A stretch of 64,000 bases of DNA from Chromera velia. Taxonomy: Eukaryota; Sar; Chromeraceae. The notes below the pieces were generated by a model. That model was not told where the DNA came from, did no database searches, and worked only from the letters and a program-made list of their open reading frames with translations. The stretch lies in assembly GCA_018398765.1 (NCBI GenBank), contig JAHBMJ010002314.1, forward strand, positions 96,954-160,953, in the 5' to 3' direction. This document shows positions 1 through 15,778 of the stretch, piece by piece. How positions within the stretch are numbered: position 1 is the first letter of the stretch; every line of letters begins with the position of its first letter. Position numbers and translations under genes: made by a program.

Positions 1-1431
1 TACCCGAGGCGGCTCTGGATTGCCAGTCAAAATTTGACCTCACTCGATAACGCCCAGGACAAACGGGGCCGGAATAATCCGTGTACAGCGTCGGCTGGCC
101 GTGCCAATTGTCAGTGTCTTTTGTCCACGTCTCTCCCTTCCCGATGTCTGTGGGAGGGAGTTCTGCATAGAAACAGATGCAGATACATGCACAAAGAAGA
201 GGAGTAAATGGTCACAGAAGATGGACAGGAAATCGATGTGGGCAGATTCATTCGAATGGAATATGAAACAAAATGTTGAGATATTTGTGTGCATGCGTGG
301 GGTTGCATACTCGCACATGTGGCATCAAGAAAGAGAGAGACAGGCACAGACCGACGAAAAGAAACGTCTACAAACCCGTGTCACCACAGAGGAGCTACAC
401 GAATGGAGCGCACAGCTAGTTCTTTCTCTGGCCGCATGCAGGAATGCATGCATGCGGGTGTATGGGAATTTTGGTAGAAGCGTGAGAGAGACCCTAGCTC
501 CCTGCAAGTTGCATGTCGTCAGATCTCTCTCGGGTAACACTCAGGCAGGCAGGCAGGCAGGCATCACTCATTCCTCTGCGCACAATTGGGAAAGCAGCTG
601 TACAGACAGGAGGGAGAAAGATCGATGGACACACGGAAACCGAAACGAAACGCATGAAGGAAAAAGAACTCACTCACTTACCGACTCACCAATCGTATTC
701 GATGCAACGACCTTCAGATCTCCGACAGAAAAGTACCCATCTGCTGTGTCTGAGATCTTCTGCAGAGTAAATTTGATGAAATCATAAGGGCCCTTCGTGC
801 TGTCTGTCGCGAAGGTTCTGGTCTCTGCCTGGCTCCATCCTGTCTCTCCGGTATAGGACCCGACGTCGGTCCAGGAGCTCATATCTATGGAACCAGAGAC
901 CAACATCTTGCTGGGTGTGCGTGCGTGATACGCTGCGCCGTCACGGTTACGGACTGAGATGGAGAACGACTCGATCCTTATTTTGCATGGAAGCTCCAGA
1001 ATCAGATGGACATCCGCGTCTGTAGCAGTAGCAGTACCGGAATTGGCAATGCTGGCTGCTGTGTTCCAACCATAGCTGTCAGCGTTCGAACGGTCGAATG
1101 CCGCATTGGGCGGGAACTCGTTAGACGCAAAGGATGTGGTGCTGGGGTTCGCGAACCAGTCTGTGCTTGACCTCACGCGGTACCTCCCTGGACATACTGC
1201 GCCTGCGTAGTCTGTGTAGATAGACCAGATTCCGTTGTAGGTCTCTGAGGAATCCTTGGTCCAGGCAGCACTCAGGTAGGTGCCGATGTCCGATGGAGGC
1301 ATATCGAACGCTTGACCTGCTGCCGTCCTGAAGAGGCCATGCAAAGACATCATCGCCAAGATGGAGAATATAATTGTATTCAAAAGTTGGTGAGAAGATC
1401 TCGGTCGAAATCTCAATCGCTTGGTTGGCAT
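1..1431 (-). CDS. Secreted/membrane protein with repeated discoidin-like (F5/8 type C-like) modules, 5' part
   Basis: Predicted exons on the minus strand are 1431-682 and 94-1 (open at the window edge). The ATG at 1431 gives a basic N-terminus, a hydrophobic stretch (about residues 16-34) and an AAGQA-type cleavage site, so I prefer it to the ATG at 1569, which adds 46 residues. Exon 1 carries one beta-rich module with conserved aromatic and Gly residues resembling F5/8C carbohydrate- or lipid-binding domains. Exon 1 ends in phase 0 before GTAAGTG (681 downward). Exon 2 begins after AG at 96-95 and restarts the module: YTDYSGPVCPGRYRVRS in exon 2 matches YTDYAGAVCPGRYRVRS in exon 1. The repeat across the junction supports the 587-base intron. 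Likely role: extracellular or surface adhesion. The family assignment is by pattern only. Confidence 0.6.
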
Positions 1432-2455
1432 CCTTGCCTGCTTGTCCACAGAACATGTGCTTCTGCTTCTGCCTGGAAAAACGTCTGGAAGTGGGTGAAA
1501 TGAAGACTGCTGCCTCATCGTGGGGGTGAATTGATCCCTTGATGGAAGAGAGAAGGAGGTTTTTCGCATGTCTGGATCCCCCTCACTCCCTTGCTGTGCT
1601 CCTCTGCTCGTTCGCTTCCTTGCTCCTCTTCCCGCTGCTCCTTTGGGGGAAGGGCGGCTGAGTGGATGCCCGGGAGAAGGGGGAAAAAAAAGAAAGCTCC
1701 CTGCCTCAGTGCTCTCTGTCTTTCTCGCTTTCCTTCGCTGTCTTTGACTGCTGCCCAGTTGAGCTTCTTTGCATACAGCTCCGTGAGCCCTCAGGCACTT
1801 ACTCTGCGCGCATGTGTGTGTGCTTGTGGGCTTGTGTCTTTCAGACTCTCCTCGACTCGATCACTCGATAGATCAGTTTTCGGAGAACCACCTACACGAA
1901 ATCTCACTGTCACAATTCCTGACTTTCAAAGACACTGTCAGGGAGCCAAGAAGGGCAGGAGAGAACCCGATGGATCGATTCATTGCCGTGGTATTACACA
2001 GTGGTAAACAAGTGATCGATACGCATGCATGCATGCATGCATGTTTTTTACGGTATATATCTCTCTTTATAATTAATTATAGTGTCTCTCTGCATGCATG
2101 GTCCTGTGTCGCGGGCTATGCATCATGCATGCATGCATGCATATATCGATATCATGCATGCTGTATCTGTATACAATGCGCGATCCACACCCGCGTGCGT
2201 GCGTCAAAATTACTGCATGAGCAGGATGCTTAATTGACTGACCTTTCCTACATAAAATTTAACTAAGGAAGAACGGCCGTCTCGTCGACCTGTTCAGAAA
2301 CGTCAGAAGTGAGGCTTTGCCGTGTGCCAGGGACGACTGCCCGGTGCCGATAGCCTAGCCTTAAAGCGGTGTCTACCAGCGGTCCTCAAGAACCAAGAGC
2401 AGGTTTCGTCACACTTTAATATATTCACAGCAAGTCGGACAGGAACACCAGAACT
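1432..2455. other. Intergenic region with (GCAT)n clusters
   Basis: No convincing coding signal. A CT-rich stretch lies at about 1590-1760. Overlapping GCATGC/ATGCAT palindromes occur at 2020-2042 and 2090-2165. The last 175 bases before 2456 presumably contain the 5' UTR and promoter of the small secreted protein gene; no clear TATA element was identified. Confidence 0.5.
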
Positions 2456-3127
2456 ATGAGCACGTCTCTGAAGTTCGTCACCTTGTTGGCTCTTCTGTCT
2501 CCGAGCCTTTTGGTCCACTGCGCTCATCTGAAGTGCCGCACTAACAAGAACCATGACGACGTCTTCATTGTGAATGAGAGCGCGATGGATGTCTGGAAGT
2601 GGTGGACGTACGAGGGCGACTACCTCTTCCGTCTACACAACAAGTTCTACAGCGACAAGGACAGGGAACAGGTCTACCACGCCAAGCTCGAGTGTGTGCC
2701 AGTCGACGAGAAAGAGCTGGCGGAGACCGAGTGCCCAGAGTGCTACAGTCCAGGGAACCAGCCGGAGGATGTGAGGAGAAGCGGCTGTCTGGCGGTGCAC
2801 GAGGAGAAAGAGTTCGACAGGAAGTGGTCGGAGTGCGTCCTCGGTTGGACCATCTCCTTTGGGGTCCCGAGCGGGACGTGTCTAAAAACTGAGAAGGAGA
2901 GTTCGTTCAGCCGTGAGGGGAACATGTGTTCGAGTGGGGGTCTGTCTTATTTGAAGAGAATGAAGAAAGAGTCAGCAGAGGAGATTGAGAGGATCAAGAA
3001 GTTCATCAAGAAGACAGAGAAGTTGGAGGAGTTCTTCAAATTTGAAGACCCAGTCTCAGAGACACAGACAGAGTCCGTCTCGACGGAGTCCTCCAGCTCC
3101 CTGAGGGGGTCTGTTGTTCTCGAGTGA
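2456..3127 (+). CDS. Small secreted cysteine-rich protein, unknown family
   Basis: Intronless ORF of 223 residues. The N-terminus (Met, a Lys at 6, then a Leu-rich core to about residue 22 ending VHCA) is a typical signal peptide. The mature part has eight further cysteines up to about residue 165 (LKC, LEC, TEC, PEC, SGC, SEC, GTC, NMC), compatible with four disulfides. A charged, probably helical segment follows (EEIERIKKFIKK and neighbours), then a Ser/Thr/Glu-rich tail ending in LRGSVVLE. No transmembrane segment or C-terminal retention signal is visible. I do not recognise the family. The signal peptide, even cysteine spacing and clean start support a real secreted product. Confidence 0.65.
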   Translation: MSTSLKFVTLLALLSPSLLVHCAHLKCRTNKNHDDVFIVNESAMDVWKWWTYEGDYLFRLHNKFYSDKDREQVYHAKLECVPVDEKELAETECPECYSPGNQPEDVRRSGCLAVHEEKEFDRKWSECVLGWTISFGVPSGTCLKTEKESSFSREGNMCSSGGLSYLKRMKKESAEEIERIKKFIKKTEKLEEFFKFEDPVSETQTESVSTESSSSLRGSVVLE

Positions 3128-3903
3128 GCCCATCCGATTCCAGTAGAGGGCTGAGCTTTCTCACCGCACTGTCAGGGTGAACGGACAGGCAGACAGACAG
3201 CATGTCAGACGGCCATGGTCCAGTGGATGGATGCAATTCGTCAGGAAGAGAGGATGGGCGATGGGGGGGGGTCTTTGTGTTAAAACCCCCCCATCGGAAG
3301 ATGCATCTGAACAGTCTGTACGGGAAGAGGAAAACTGCAGGTCCTGGAAACAGGAACAAAGTCAGTGACAGAGAGTGATGGCCAGACAATGTGAAGTGAA
3401 CTGCCCACGGAGTCAAATTCAGAAGAAAAGCGGGGAACGGAAGACAGCCACCGTTTTGAATACCGCATTGATGCACTCTCAAGAGCCTCATGCAGAAAAG
3501 AAAGGCCTTCTATCGAGAACTAACCGGGCTGCTTAGAGGAAGACAGTCAAGGAAAAAACGAGTGAAGCTGAAAGTTGATCCGTTAGCGAGACAGTTCGTC
3601 TCAAGCCCGCATTAACTCTCGGATGTTATAGCTTTAACCAACAGAGCCTTTCCTGCATCAGCCGTCCTTGTGAACTTCCTGCATGACCAAGAGATCATTG
3701 TTGGAAAACGTGTCAAGAAAGGAAGAAAACCGTCTAGCTGCGTAATGGGCCGCCAGGATGTCCCTCCCGCCTGTTTCTGTTTGTGCAACTACTTTTGTCT
3801 CTGTTTCTTCAATAGGATCTTCTTGACGCCTTCTCTCTTTCTCACCCCGTCTCCGACGCTTTCTCTCGATCCGTCTGTCCGTCCGTCCGTGCGCGTCCGT
3901 CCG

Positions 3904-3962
<59 letters not shown>

Positions 3963-4657
3963 AAAGATCCCCCAAAACCCTATTCTTTTCTTTTCCAATC
4001 AAACAACTGTTGTTTGAGTGTTGCAGAAATCTCTTTCATGTGTTGCGCAACTGTTACAAAGTCTTGTGTGCCAAGTTGTTGCTTTAACTCCCCTTGTAAC
4101 TGCCTCTATTCATTTTAATTCAAAATGGTTTAACTTTATAAGATGTAAAATAAAAAAAAAAAAAAAGTCTTTTGATCGATTGCTTATCTTTAATTATTTT
4201 TTTTTTTTTAAAAAAAAGGCAATTAACAGTTAAAGATATATTTTGCCGTCTGATTATGTAGCCGTCATGTCTAACGTCATGTGTGTGTTTCAGTTTTTTT
4301 GTGCCGGTTCCTAGAAAGCTTTACTTTTAAGTTTTTACAAATTTTAGAATTCATAAAATCATTTAACGATTCAAGTTCTAGTTCAAGTTCAATAAATCTG
4401 GTTAAATTTGGTTAAAATTGATAAGTCACGTACAGTACTAGATAAACTATAAGTTAATTATAATTAACTTGAAGGTTTGGTCCTGGACCATAGTAATGGA
4501 TTCAATATATTTTGAATATTGTAAATTAACATAAAATTAATGCTACAATATTGCTAGCTTTGGCTAATTTAAGAGTTTTCCCTTTTCACAGGCTATTTGA
4601 TCGTATCCGAGTTAATGTATGTCACCACACAGGCTGCTAGTGGCACAGCATATAAGG
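3128..4657. other. Intergenic: 3' UTR region, microsatellite, AT-rich stretch
   Basis: Positions 3128-3650 presumably hold the 3' UTR of the secreted protein gene. A compound microsatellite sits at 3864-3963. Positions 4018-4600 are strongly AT-rich with poly-A and poly-T runs and no gene signal. Confidence 0.5.
3864..3963. repeat. Compound microsatellite (GTCC)n-(GT)n-(GA)n
   Basis: Tetranucleotide GTCC units run into a GT run and then a GA run. Apparent Ser/Leu or Thr/His ORFs across it are repeat artefacts. Confidence 0.9.
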
Positions 4658-8369
<3,712 letters not shown>

Positions 8370-9398
8370 ATGTCTTTGAAACGCATCTTGAAGGAGTCAA
8401 AAAACTTACTTGAATCCCCCCCCGAGGGCGTGTACATTGATGGGGACCCAAACAACAATTTTACGTGGAAGATTGTTGTGGTGGGTCCCTAGAGCACGCC
8501 CTACGAGGAGAAGATCCTCTCCCTACAGCTCCACTTCCCCCGGGCCCCAACTATCCCTTCAAACCCTTCAAAATCCAATGTATGAACGACGAACCCCCAG
8601 AGACCACAGTGACCTTCCACCCCTCTTTGGCAGCTAACCAACCCTTCTACCTGCCCTACCTAGGCTGCATGTTTGAGGATAAATGGCACCCAGCCTTGAC
8701 GGTCAGAAAGATGCTGGAAAGCTTTCTCCTCCCCCAGCTGACCTGCTGTGTCTCCCAAGAAGCGTTTCTCAAGTGCTTTAAGGAAGGAGAGGGACCGATT
8801 GCAGTCGAGTCCGACATGCTCAGAGAGAAAGAAGAAGCAGTGTTTAACCCCTCCCTCACCCCCCCCCCGTGCAGGCATGCAGCCTGTGTGTATCAAGATA
8901 CTCACAGGCAAGAACCTTTTTCTCGGTTCCTTTCCTAAAAACACCATAGTATGGCAGCTGAAGCAGCAGATACAGGACAGAGAAGGCATTCCCATCCCGG
9001 ACCAGCAAATGATTTTTCAGGGAAAGCAGCTCAAGAATAATAGAATTTTAGGGGATTATAGAAGTCTGTCCGTAAGGTTAAGTGAGAGGGGGAGTCCTGT
9101 AGTATATCTGATTCTCAGGTTACGCTGCGATTATACAAAGGTGAAAAACAGCTGGATCGTCAAACTGGCAGAGAAGGACTGGGATCTGTTCTGCAAACTT
9201 GCATGGGAAATTCCTAGAGCTACTCAGAAGGCAGCTCTGCGTGCGTTTTTTTTTTTGGAACAGGGACGTGCGGAGCTTTCTGGTGAGTCTGAGACAACAA
9301 GGCTTCTCTCAGGGCTTCAGAGAGTCCTTGACGGAAAGAAGAGCAAACAAACTCCTGTGGCAGCGCCTCAGGGAAAAAAAATGAGACTAGAAGACTAA
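8370..9398 (+). pseudogene. Fused E2 ubiquitin-conjugating domain plus ubiquitin-like domain, disrupted
   Basis: From ATG 8370 the reading MSLKRILKESKNLLESPP is a typical E2 first helix. The core strand FTWKIVVVGP is interrupted by TAG at 8490-8492 and resumes in the same frame with TPYEEKILSLQLHFP. The frame then shifts at the C/G run near 8536-8548 to give YPFKPFKIQ and DKWHPALTVRK, the E2 signature after the active site. The HPN motif reads HPS; the nearest candidate Cys is in LGCM, but its spacing to the Trp is two residues shorter than usual. A second shift at the ten-C run (8859-8868) leads into a ubiquitin-like domain starting MQPVCIKILTGK (8877), with GIPIPDQQMIFQGKQL but RLRCD instead of a C-terminal Gly-Gly. 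About 90 extra residues follow, ending at 9398. Three lesions argue for a pseudogene; the two homopolymer shifts could be sequencing errors, the TAG less easily. Confidence 0.7.
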
Positions 9399-10022
9399 GA
9401 TACTAGGAGACAGATCCTCTCTTTTTTGTGAATAATACAGTTGAGAATCAGTCTTTTGAGCAGGTATTTACCAACAGCAATAACGTGTAGTAAGTTTCAT
9501 TGTCAATTTGTTATCTTTATTTGAAAGAATCACACTTAGAGTCACAATGATCTGATTACATGAATGACTGATTGACTGATTGACTGATTGACTGATTGAC
9601 TGATTGATTGCTGATTACCAAACTCTTGGTGGAGCGTTAATCTCCTTGGTAGTGCATACATACATGCATGGTTGTTTTGAATATAAAAAGTCTTAGTCAA
9701 AGGAAGAATAACAATCAATCAATCACCCTATAGTCAATCACGTTAATACACAAAAAGTGCAATGTAGAAAGAGATCAACCGGATACACTGCATATATTAA
9801 AGAGAGTATGAGTCTATACAAACAGGCTATGGCCGTGTAATATGGTTTAGTTTTAAGAAAGTTTGATTAACTTTAACTTTAAATAATTGCCCACTGCCTA
9901 GCTAGTTAGAGAAGACATGAGTATAGACATGATCAAGTCTCGATTGAAGCACATTTCAAATAGTTTTAAAATAAACTAAATTAAATATGTTAAACACAGT
10001 TGAATGACCTGAATACCGATTT
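9399..10022. other. AT-rich intergenic region
   Basis: No coding signal. A TGATTGAC repeat lies at 9563-9612, then AT-rich sequence up to the target site of copia element 1. Confidence 0.5.
9563..9612. repeat. (TGATTGAC)n short tandem repeat
   Basis: About five copies of the octamer, ending in GATTGATTG. Confidence 0.9.
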
Positions 10023-10027
10023 CAAAG

Positions 10028-10287
10028 TATAAAATATATAGGAGGCTATAGACTCAGGCCGTGAAGGGACATCTACTTCATAAAAAAGTCTGTCAGTCAG
10101 GGAAGTCGGAATGATTAGCGGATTCCGACTTCTGTGTAAAGGTTAATCAATTTTAAACGATCAATTAGATACAATTGATTCGACTTTGCAACATGAATCC
10201 GACTGGGCCGCATATCTTAGGCCCGGCCAGGGCATGTCGGTCCCGGCGCGCGTCTCCCGATCGCATGCACGCCTGCTCAACTTCATA
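10028..10287 (-). repeat. 3' LTR of copia element 1
   Basis: 260 bases matching 15779-16037 with roughly two dozen differences by eye, mostly transitions. Termini are TATA...CATA on the plus strand, changed from the TG...CA ends kept in element 3. Confidence 0.88.
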
Positions 10288-10361
10288 ATCACCCCCCATG
10301 GATTGGCATACATCAAGCACATGAATCAATCCATGTAAGAAGCAGAGCAAACAAGTCATAC

Positions 10362-13300
10362 ATGCGGGAATTTAGTCTATCTGTCAGCATATTGAGATCC
10401 TGTAGGCACCTACTTCACATTGGTATTCAACTCTTTGATCATTTCACGAGTGTAATCAAGCTCCCCCTAAAATCAAGGCTCACTCATAGACTGGCTACTC
10501 GCGAGTTGAAATATAAGTGGCTGAGAATCACTCACCATCATGACAGGAATCTCATATCCGAACAGCTTTTTCAATAAATCCCTGTACCGGTATGCTTCTT
10601 TGCATCCATCTCTCAAAGCCAGAAGCTTAGCTGCAGTCGTACTGCCAAGCTTCTTGCCTTCTCCTTTCGACCTCCATATAACCATATTCACATACTTAAG
10701 CGCACAAAGGTCCCTCAAGGCAGACTAACTCACAATCTGAAATTCAAGTCCCTTCCTTCCTGTCTTCTCTGACAACTTGTAGGATGCATCGACCCACCCC
10801 ACCAAGATAGGTTGTTCTTCTTCCTTCAATCCTTTTAACTCAAGAGCACGATGCGTCTGCTGAGCATAAACAAGTACGTGCTTTATCAACCACATGAAGA
10901 GAACAAGCAGACAGATGAGAGTTGTTCTTCAAGAGAGCAGAAAAAAGGAAAAAAAGATGCGGCTGACTCTTCACCAACTAACCCAGCTTCCCGACTTTCT
11001 CTTGATGCTCCTCCAGAAGAGACATGTCTATTTATTCATCTGCTGACACAAGAAGATCTTTGTCTGTCAGCCTGACTGCTTTCTTTATCTCTCCCACGGT
11101 GACCCCCCTCCTGGAACAAGAGACACAGCATACTGACCCTGGTCCGACAACATGGTAGAACCAACCATGCGTACAGATATACCTGTGTACGCATGCAACT
11201 CACCATCATCCATCACCTCCAGATCATCCGTCTGAATGTGCTTCTGCAACTTTCTGACTTCTCCACATGCATCTGATGCAAAGAGAAATAAGTCATCCAC
11301 ATGCATTAACAGAAGACCACACGCATCCTTCTTGCTGTCTCTCTTCATAAGAATGCTTTCTGGGATTTCCACTCATCTTTCTTTCGTTTCCACGACTTCT
11401 TTGAAGAACTTGGTGACAAGTTGGTATATTTTCTCGGAGCATCTTTTAACCCGTATGCAGCCCTTTGAATCTTGACCACAAGGCCTGTTCTCAGCTGGGG
11501 AATGACATGGAAAGGCAGATCTGAGGGGAGAGATAACCAATTTGAAATGTCCTTGTCCTCATAGGGATACTGCAAGAAGGCTGTGGAGACATCTGACTTA
11601 GCTGCCCTCAACCCCCTCATCAGAGCCCAAACAATTGAAGCCCTCACAAGTCTGGAATCAGCAGTCCCTAAATATGTCTCCACAAACTTTTTTTTGTCCT
11701 CAAACCCCCTGACGATAAGTCTACTCTTAGGCACTCTCTCTGCATTCTTTAATTTCCATGTTCGCACAATCTGGAGTGTCAGTGGTTTCTTTCCTTTCGC
11801 TCTTGCCTCACTTACCTCCATCGTAGAATCAAACACAAAGACAAAGCAGTCCTACCATTTATAGAATTCCTTTTTGTCACTCTCCTTGAAGAGTCCCTGA
11901 CGAATCTCTTCTGTTGTTGCCTCCACGTGCCCTTTCATTGAATTTTCTTCTCGAGACATGAGCTTAGTACGCGCAGCAGCGGCTTTTTGCATATACAGAA
12001 CAAGAGAAAGCGCTTTGCTCAGCCACCCGCCACCTCTTCTCTCTAAAGGCTCTCATCTTTTCTCTGCGTACTTTCCTTTTCAGACGATAAAACCCAACAA
12101 ACTCTGGCTGCTCGACTTCCTCACTTGCTCCTCCCATACACCCCTCACCGGTGGAATGAAACTGACAACCGGTGGAAGCATCTAGAGCAAGGGCATTCAC
12201 TCCGAAGAGCGAATCGTCATCATCGCTGTGAATAAAGTCAGAGTCCGGAATGTCGGGATGCTGAATGGCGTCTTTTTTTGCTTCCACAGAAGGGTCCCAG
12301 GCAGCTGAGTCAGATGCCCTTCCCCCCTCTTCTAGGAAATCTCCACTGGCTCCATCTCCCCCGCAATGAACTGCAATGAACACGTGTGAGCGCCTCGGCA
12401 GGGATCTGCATTCCCTCCCCAAACTGGAAGTGGGCAGCCACTTCATCACCCTTGTGGTCATCGATCTCTTCTAAATGAGACGGCTTCCACTGTCCTGTTT
12501 GGGGGCTGTGTTGAAGAACAGCCACGTCAATGCGCTTCTTTCTCTCCCTCATGACTTGTGCAGGAAACCAGACACCCCCTGCTCTTCGTGTTATCACCCC
12601 TTTCTTTCGTTTTGACGACTCTACTGGCGGGCCCGAACCGTCTCTTTCATTCAGGGGCGCTCTTGGCTCAGCTTCACCCCCAGAAACGTCTCCATCCTCA
12701 TCAAAGGACTCCATGGACATAAACACCCCCCGTCCTTGCACCACAGTGCGTCGGACAGGGAGCTCCATATCAAAATCAGACCCATCGTCATCATCGTCGA
12801 AACTGGGGACGTCCGTCTCCTCATCATCAAAACGGTGGGACTGCTGCTGCTGATGAGGAAGGCAATCGGCTCCTTCTTCCCCTACCCACTGATGAAGATG
12901 GACCTGAGACGGATAGAGTCGCACCCCCATCCATCTACCCTTGCAGTTGCATACAACAGAAACAACCTTCATCGTGAGAACACCCCCAAAAACCCCAACC
13001 TCCCCCCTTGGCTCCCATCCCTACATATGCCCTAGCACCCTATCAACAAAGCGTACTTGGTCCCCGACAGTTACTGGAGACACCCCTGCAGAGCCCTTCC
13101 CAAACACAGTGACATCAGGAGAGACACCTGTTGCTGAATGCACAGTTAAGTTGAGCTGCTGTGCAAGACCCTGCAGAAAGAACGGCTATAGATAGGTAGG
13201 AATGCGGAAAGAGAGAAACAACTTGCAGAAGAGAGCCTTGACAGACGCATTCACTCTCTCGACTCTTCCTTGAGACTCAGGAGTGTAAGGGGTACTGAAC

Positions 13301-14595
13301 TCATGATGAATCTCTAAGCTTCCTGTCTACAAAAATGCTCGATCATACGAACGTGCAATGAATTCACCTCCGTTATCTGAACAAACGACTTTTGGCTTTC
13401 CTTTCCCTAACTTCTCGTACTTTCGTATCCACGTAATGAAATACGTAACCGCCTGCCACTTATGTTTCAGCGGCAGCAAATCTATTTTCCTTGTTGTGCT
13501 ATCAACAAGAACAGATACCCAAACGAACCCCCCTGCCCCCCTGCACTTCGATTTGAACAGATCATGAAAAACGATGTCATTGAAAGACTGGGGAGCAGAG
13601 ACACGATTAGAAGAAGAGCGAGGCACCTTCCATGTACGAGCATTCATGAAGGCACATGCAGAACATTCATCATGCACATCATTGCACTCATGCAAAGAGA
13701 CATCCATTCCTTTCTCGATCAAGGTAGAAAAGCGACGCTTCTCACTCGCATGAGAATATTGGTGATGCAAGAGATGCAAAAGACGCTTCCTTTCCTCTGC
13801 CTTTTCTAGAAAAGAAACCTTCTATCCTTCCTTCTCCTTCCTATCTGCATCACTATCTGCGTTTTCATTCTCTTTTCCGTTCTCAAACTCTCTAAGCCTT
13901 TAGCTTGTCTTCTCTTTTTTTGCCCTTTTGGGCTTTTTTATCTTTTTGTTTCCATTCTCTTTTTCAAAGAGGAAAGTATCTGTCACCAATGGCTCAGCAA
14001 AACGGACTTGGCGATGTGCCTTCTGCTTTACTTTCGCTGGGTGAGCAGACTCCCAGACACGAGACATTTCTTCCTGCCCTTCCTTCATAACGAGGACTGG
14101 CAACCCCCCAAAGGATTCAACAAGCGCAGGAAACTTTTCTCCGTTCTCGTCAGTCAGATGCATAACACCACTGCCTTCCTTCAAACTCATTTTCTTGATA
14201 TGAGCAGACAAAAAAGAGTGAACGACATCAGGGGAGAAAGTGGCAACTTCACGTGCATTCCTCCATTCACCTCTTTCAACATCAAAGGCAGGGAAACGAT
14301 GCTCTTTCATCAGCTCTGTCTCAAGCGTTGCATCCGACCTTGCAATGTCATACACTTTCTTTTCTATATAGCTATTCTTTTCTTTCCATTCCCTCACTGC
14401 ATATTCATCTATATCAGAAGAGAAAAGAGACAAAGTGCACATTGAATCGATATGAGGGCTGACAGGTGGAAGATCCCAGTTACGAATGGCTGCCGCCCCC
14501 GCTTTCTCCCGCTGACTCCCTCCAGACTGCACCAACACTGAAGAAACACTTGCCCCCCCAGCTCTGGTGGCGTCTCCATCCAAGCGGTCCGACAC
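10362..14595 (-). pseudogene. pol of copia element 1 (protease, integrase, RT, RNase H)
   Basis: The pol frame is open from 14595 to 13900 (protease region), -1 relative to gag. Integrase at 13779-13327 shows FHDLFKS and CSDNGGEF, then breaks before the third catalytic residue. A linker lies at 12972-11964. RT at 11836-11085 has the [10 protein letters not shown] motif and HVDDLFLF (YxDD position). RNase H remnants run 10960-10362. Multiple stops and shifts separate the blocks, so it is not functional. Confidence 0.8.
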
Positions 14596-14597
14596 GG

Positions 14598-15708
14598 TCA
14601 GAAACCCTCCTTCTGCCCCTTACCCCTCTTCTTCCCATCCTTCGTCTTATCAGAGCAGACGAAAGCAAAGTGATCTAGGAAGTGATCCGTCTCTCCACAC
14701 TCCTTGCACTTGGTGTAGACAGCGGGGCACTTGTTGTCCTCGCCTCTGTGCGGGAGGGTATATCAGGGGTCCTGCAGTCCTTGCACTTGGGGGCCTTCCC
14801 ACTGCTGGACTTGCTGCGGGACTCGGGCTGTCTGGACTAACTTCTACTGCGGGGCTGCTGGGGTTTGCAGTCTTAAGTAGAGTTGGCAACCTCCCTGTTC
14901 TTACGAGGCTGTCTCCCTCTCCCCCTGCCTCTCACCTTCCTCTGTTGAATCGCACGGAGCTTCTGCATTAACCCAACGTTCCGGGCAATCTTCCGCAGAA
15001 GGGCATACTAGGAGAGGTTATCGTAATCGAACTTCGAATCTTCATCGTTGGGGGAGACGTCTCTGCCCTCTGCCTCTGCTGCTTTCTGCTCTATGGCAGA
15101 TATGACGATCTGTGCGAGAGCAGCAGCAGTGACGACTCCTTCAAACTCGTCTTTAGACATATTATTAAGATACTTAAGAACTTTTTTCTTCTCGGGTTTG
15201 GGGGGCATGTAGCCAGCCTTCTCGCAGGAGAGGAGCTGACCATCCATCCTGTTTGAGGCATCGATCAGTTCTTCATCTTCTCGTCTCTCCATGGTCTGAA
15301 GCTTCTCCTTCTCTTTCTGTTGCTCGATCGCCTCTTCTTTCTCGTACTCTGCCTTGATCTTCTCGAATAGAGCGGGTCCTTCATACCCTTTGGACTCAAA
15401 CTTGTCGAGGTCTATGGTCATTCCGTGGAACTTGCCCTTGGAGGCGCCTGTACTAGCGCCTATATATAGAGCAGCACTCCAGGCCTTCATCCGAACGTCT
15501 TTGTCTGGAATATTCTGGAATCGCTTTCTCCGTGAGATGGGGATCAGCGTTCTAGCCAAAAGCGATGCCCTAAGTCTTCATCTGGCCACGGTTTTCAATC
15601 GACATGACTAGATGTGACCCACTCCACTTTAAGGATAACATACTTGGGCTTGCCCGCTGTTTTGAATCTGTCCATACCCAATAACAGCGAATGACGAGGA
15701 GAGGACAT
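14598..15708 (-). pseudogene. gag of copia element 1
   Basis: Starts at the ATG giving MSSPRHS (15708), as in element 3. It is broken by a stop near 15607, then continues as the helical gag domain 15559-15008. The nucleocapsid part near 14650-14760 keeps the CKECGE-DH start of a CCHC knuckle but carries extra residues before the last Cys. It ends at TGA 14598-14600, directly after the heptamer G GGT TTC at 14601-14607. Confidence 0.75.
14601..14607 (-). promoter_or_regulatory. Putative -1 frameshift slippery heptamer G GGT TTC
   Basis: In element orientation the gag frame reads G GGT TTC immediately before the gag stop TGA. A -1 slip gives CTG ACC GTG TCG, which is the open pol frame. The homologous site in element 3 is G GGT TTT. 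Confidence 0.55.
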
Positions 15709-15778
15709 CCGACCAATAGAAAGAAAAAGAGCGGAACGAAGCGACGGATGGGCCCTGCCTGCCAGTGGGAACAGCAAA

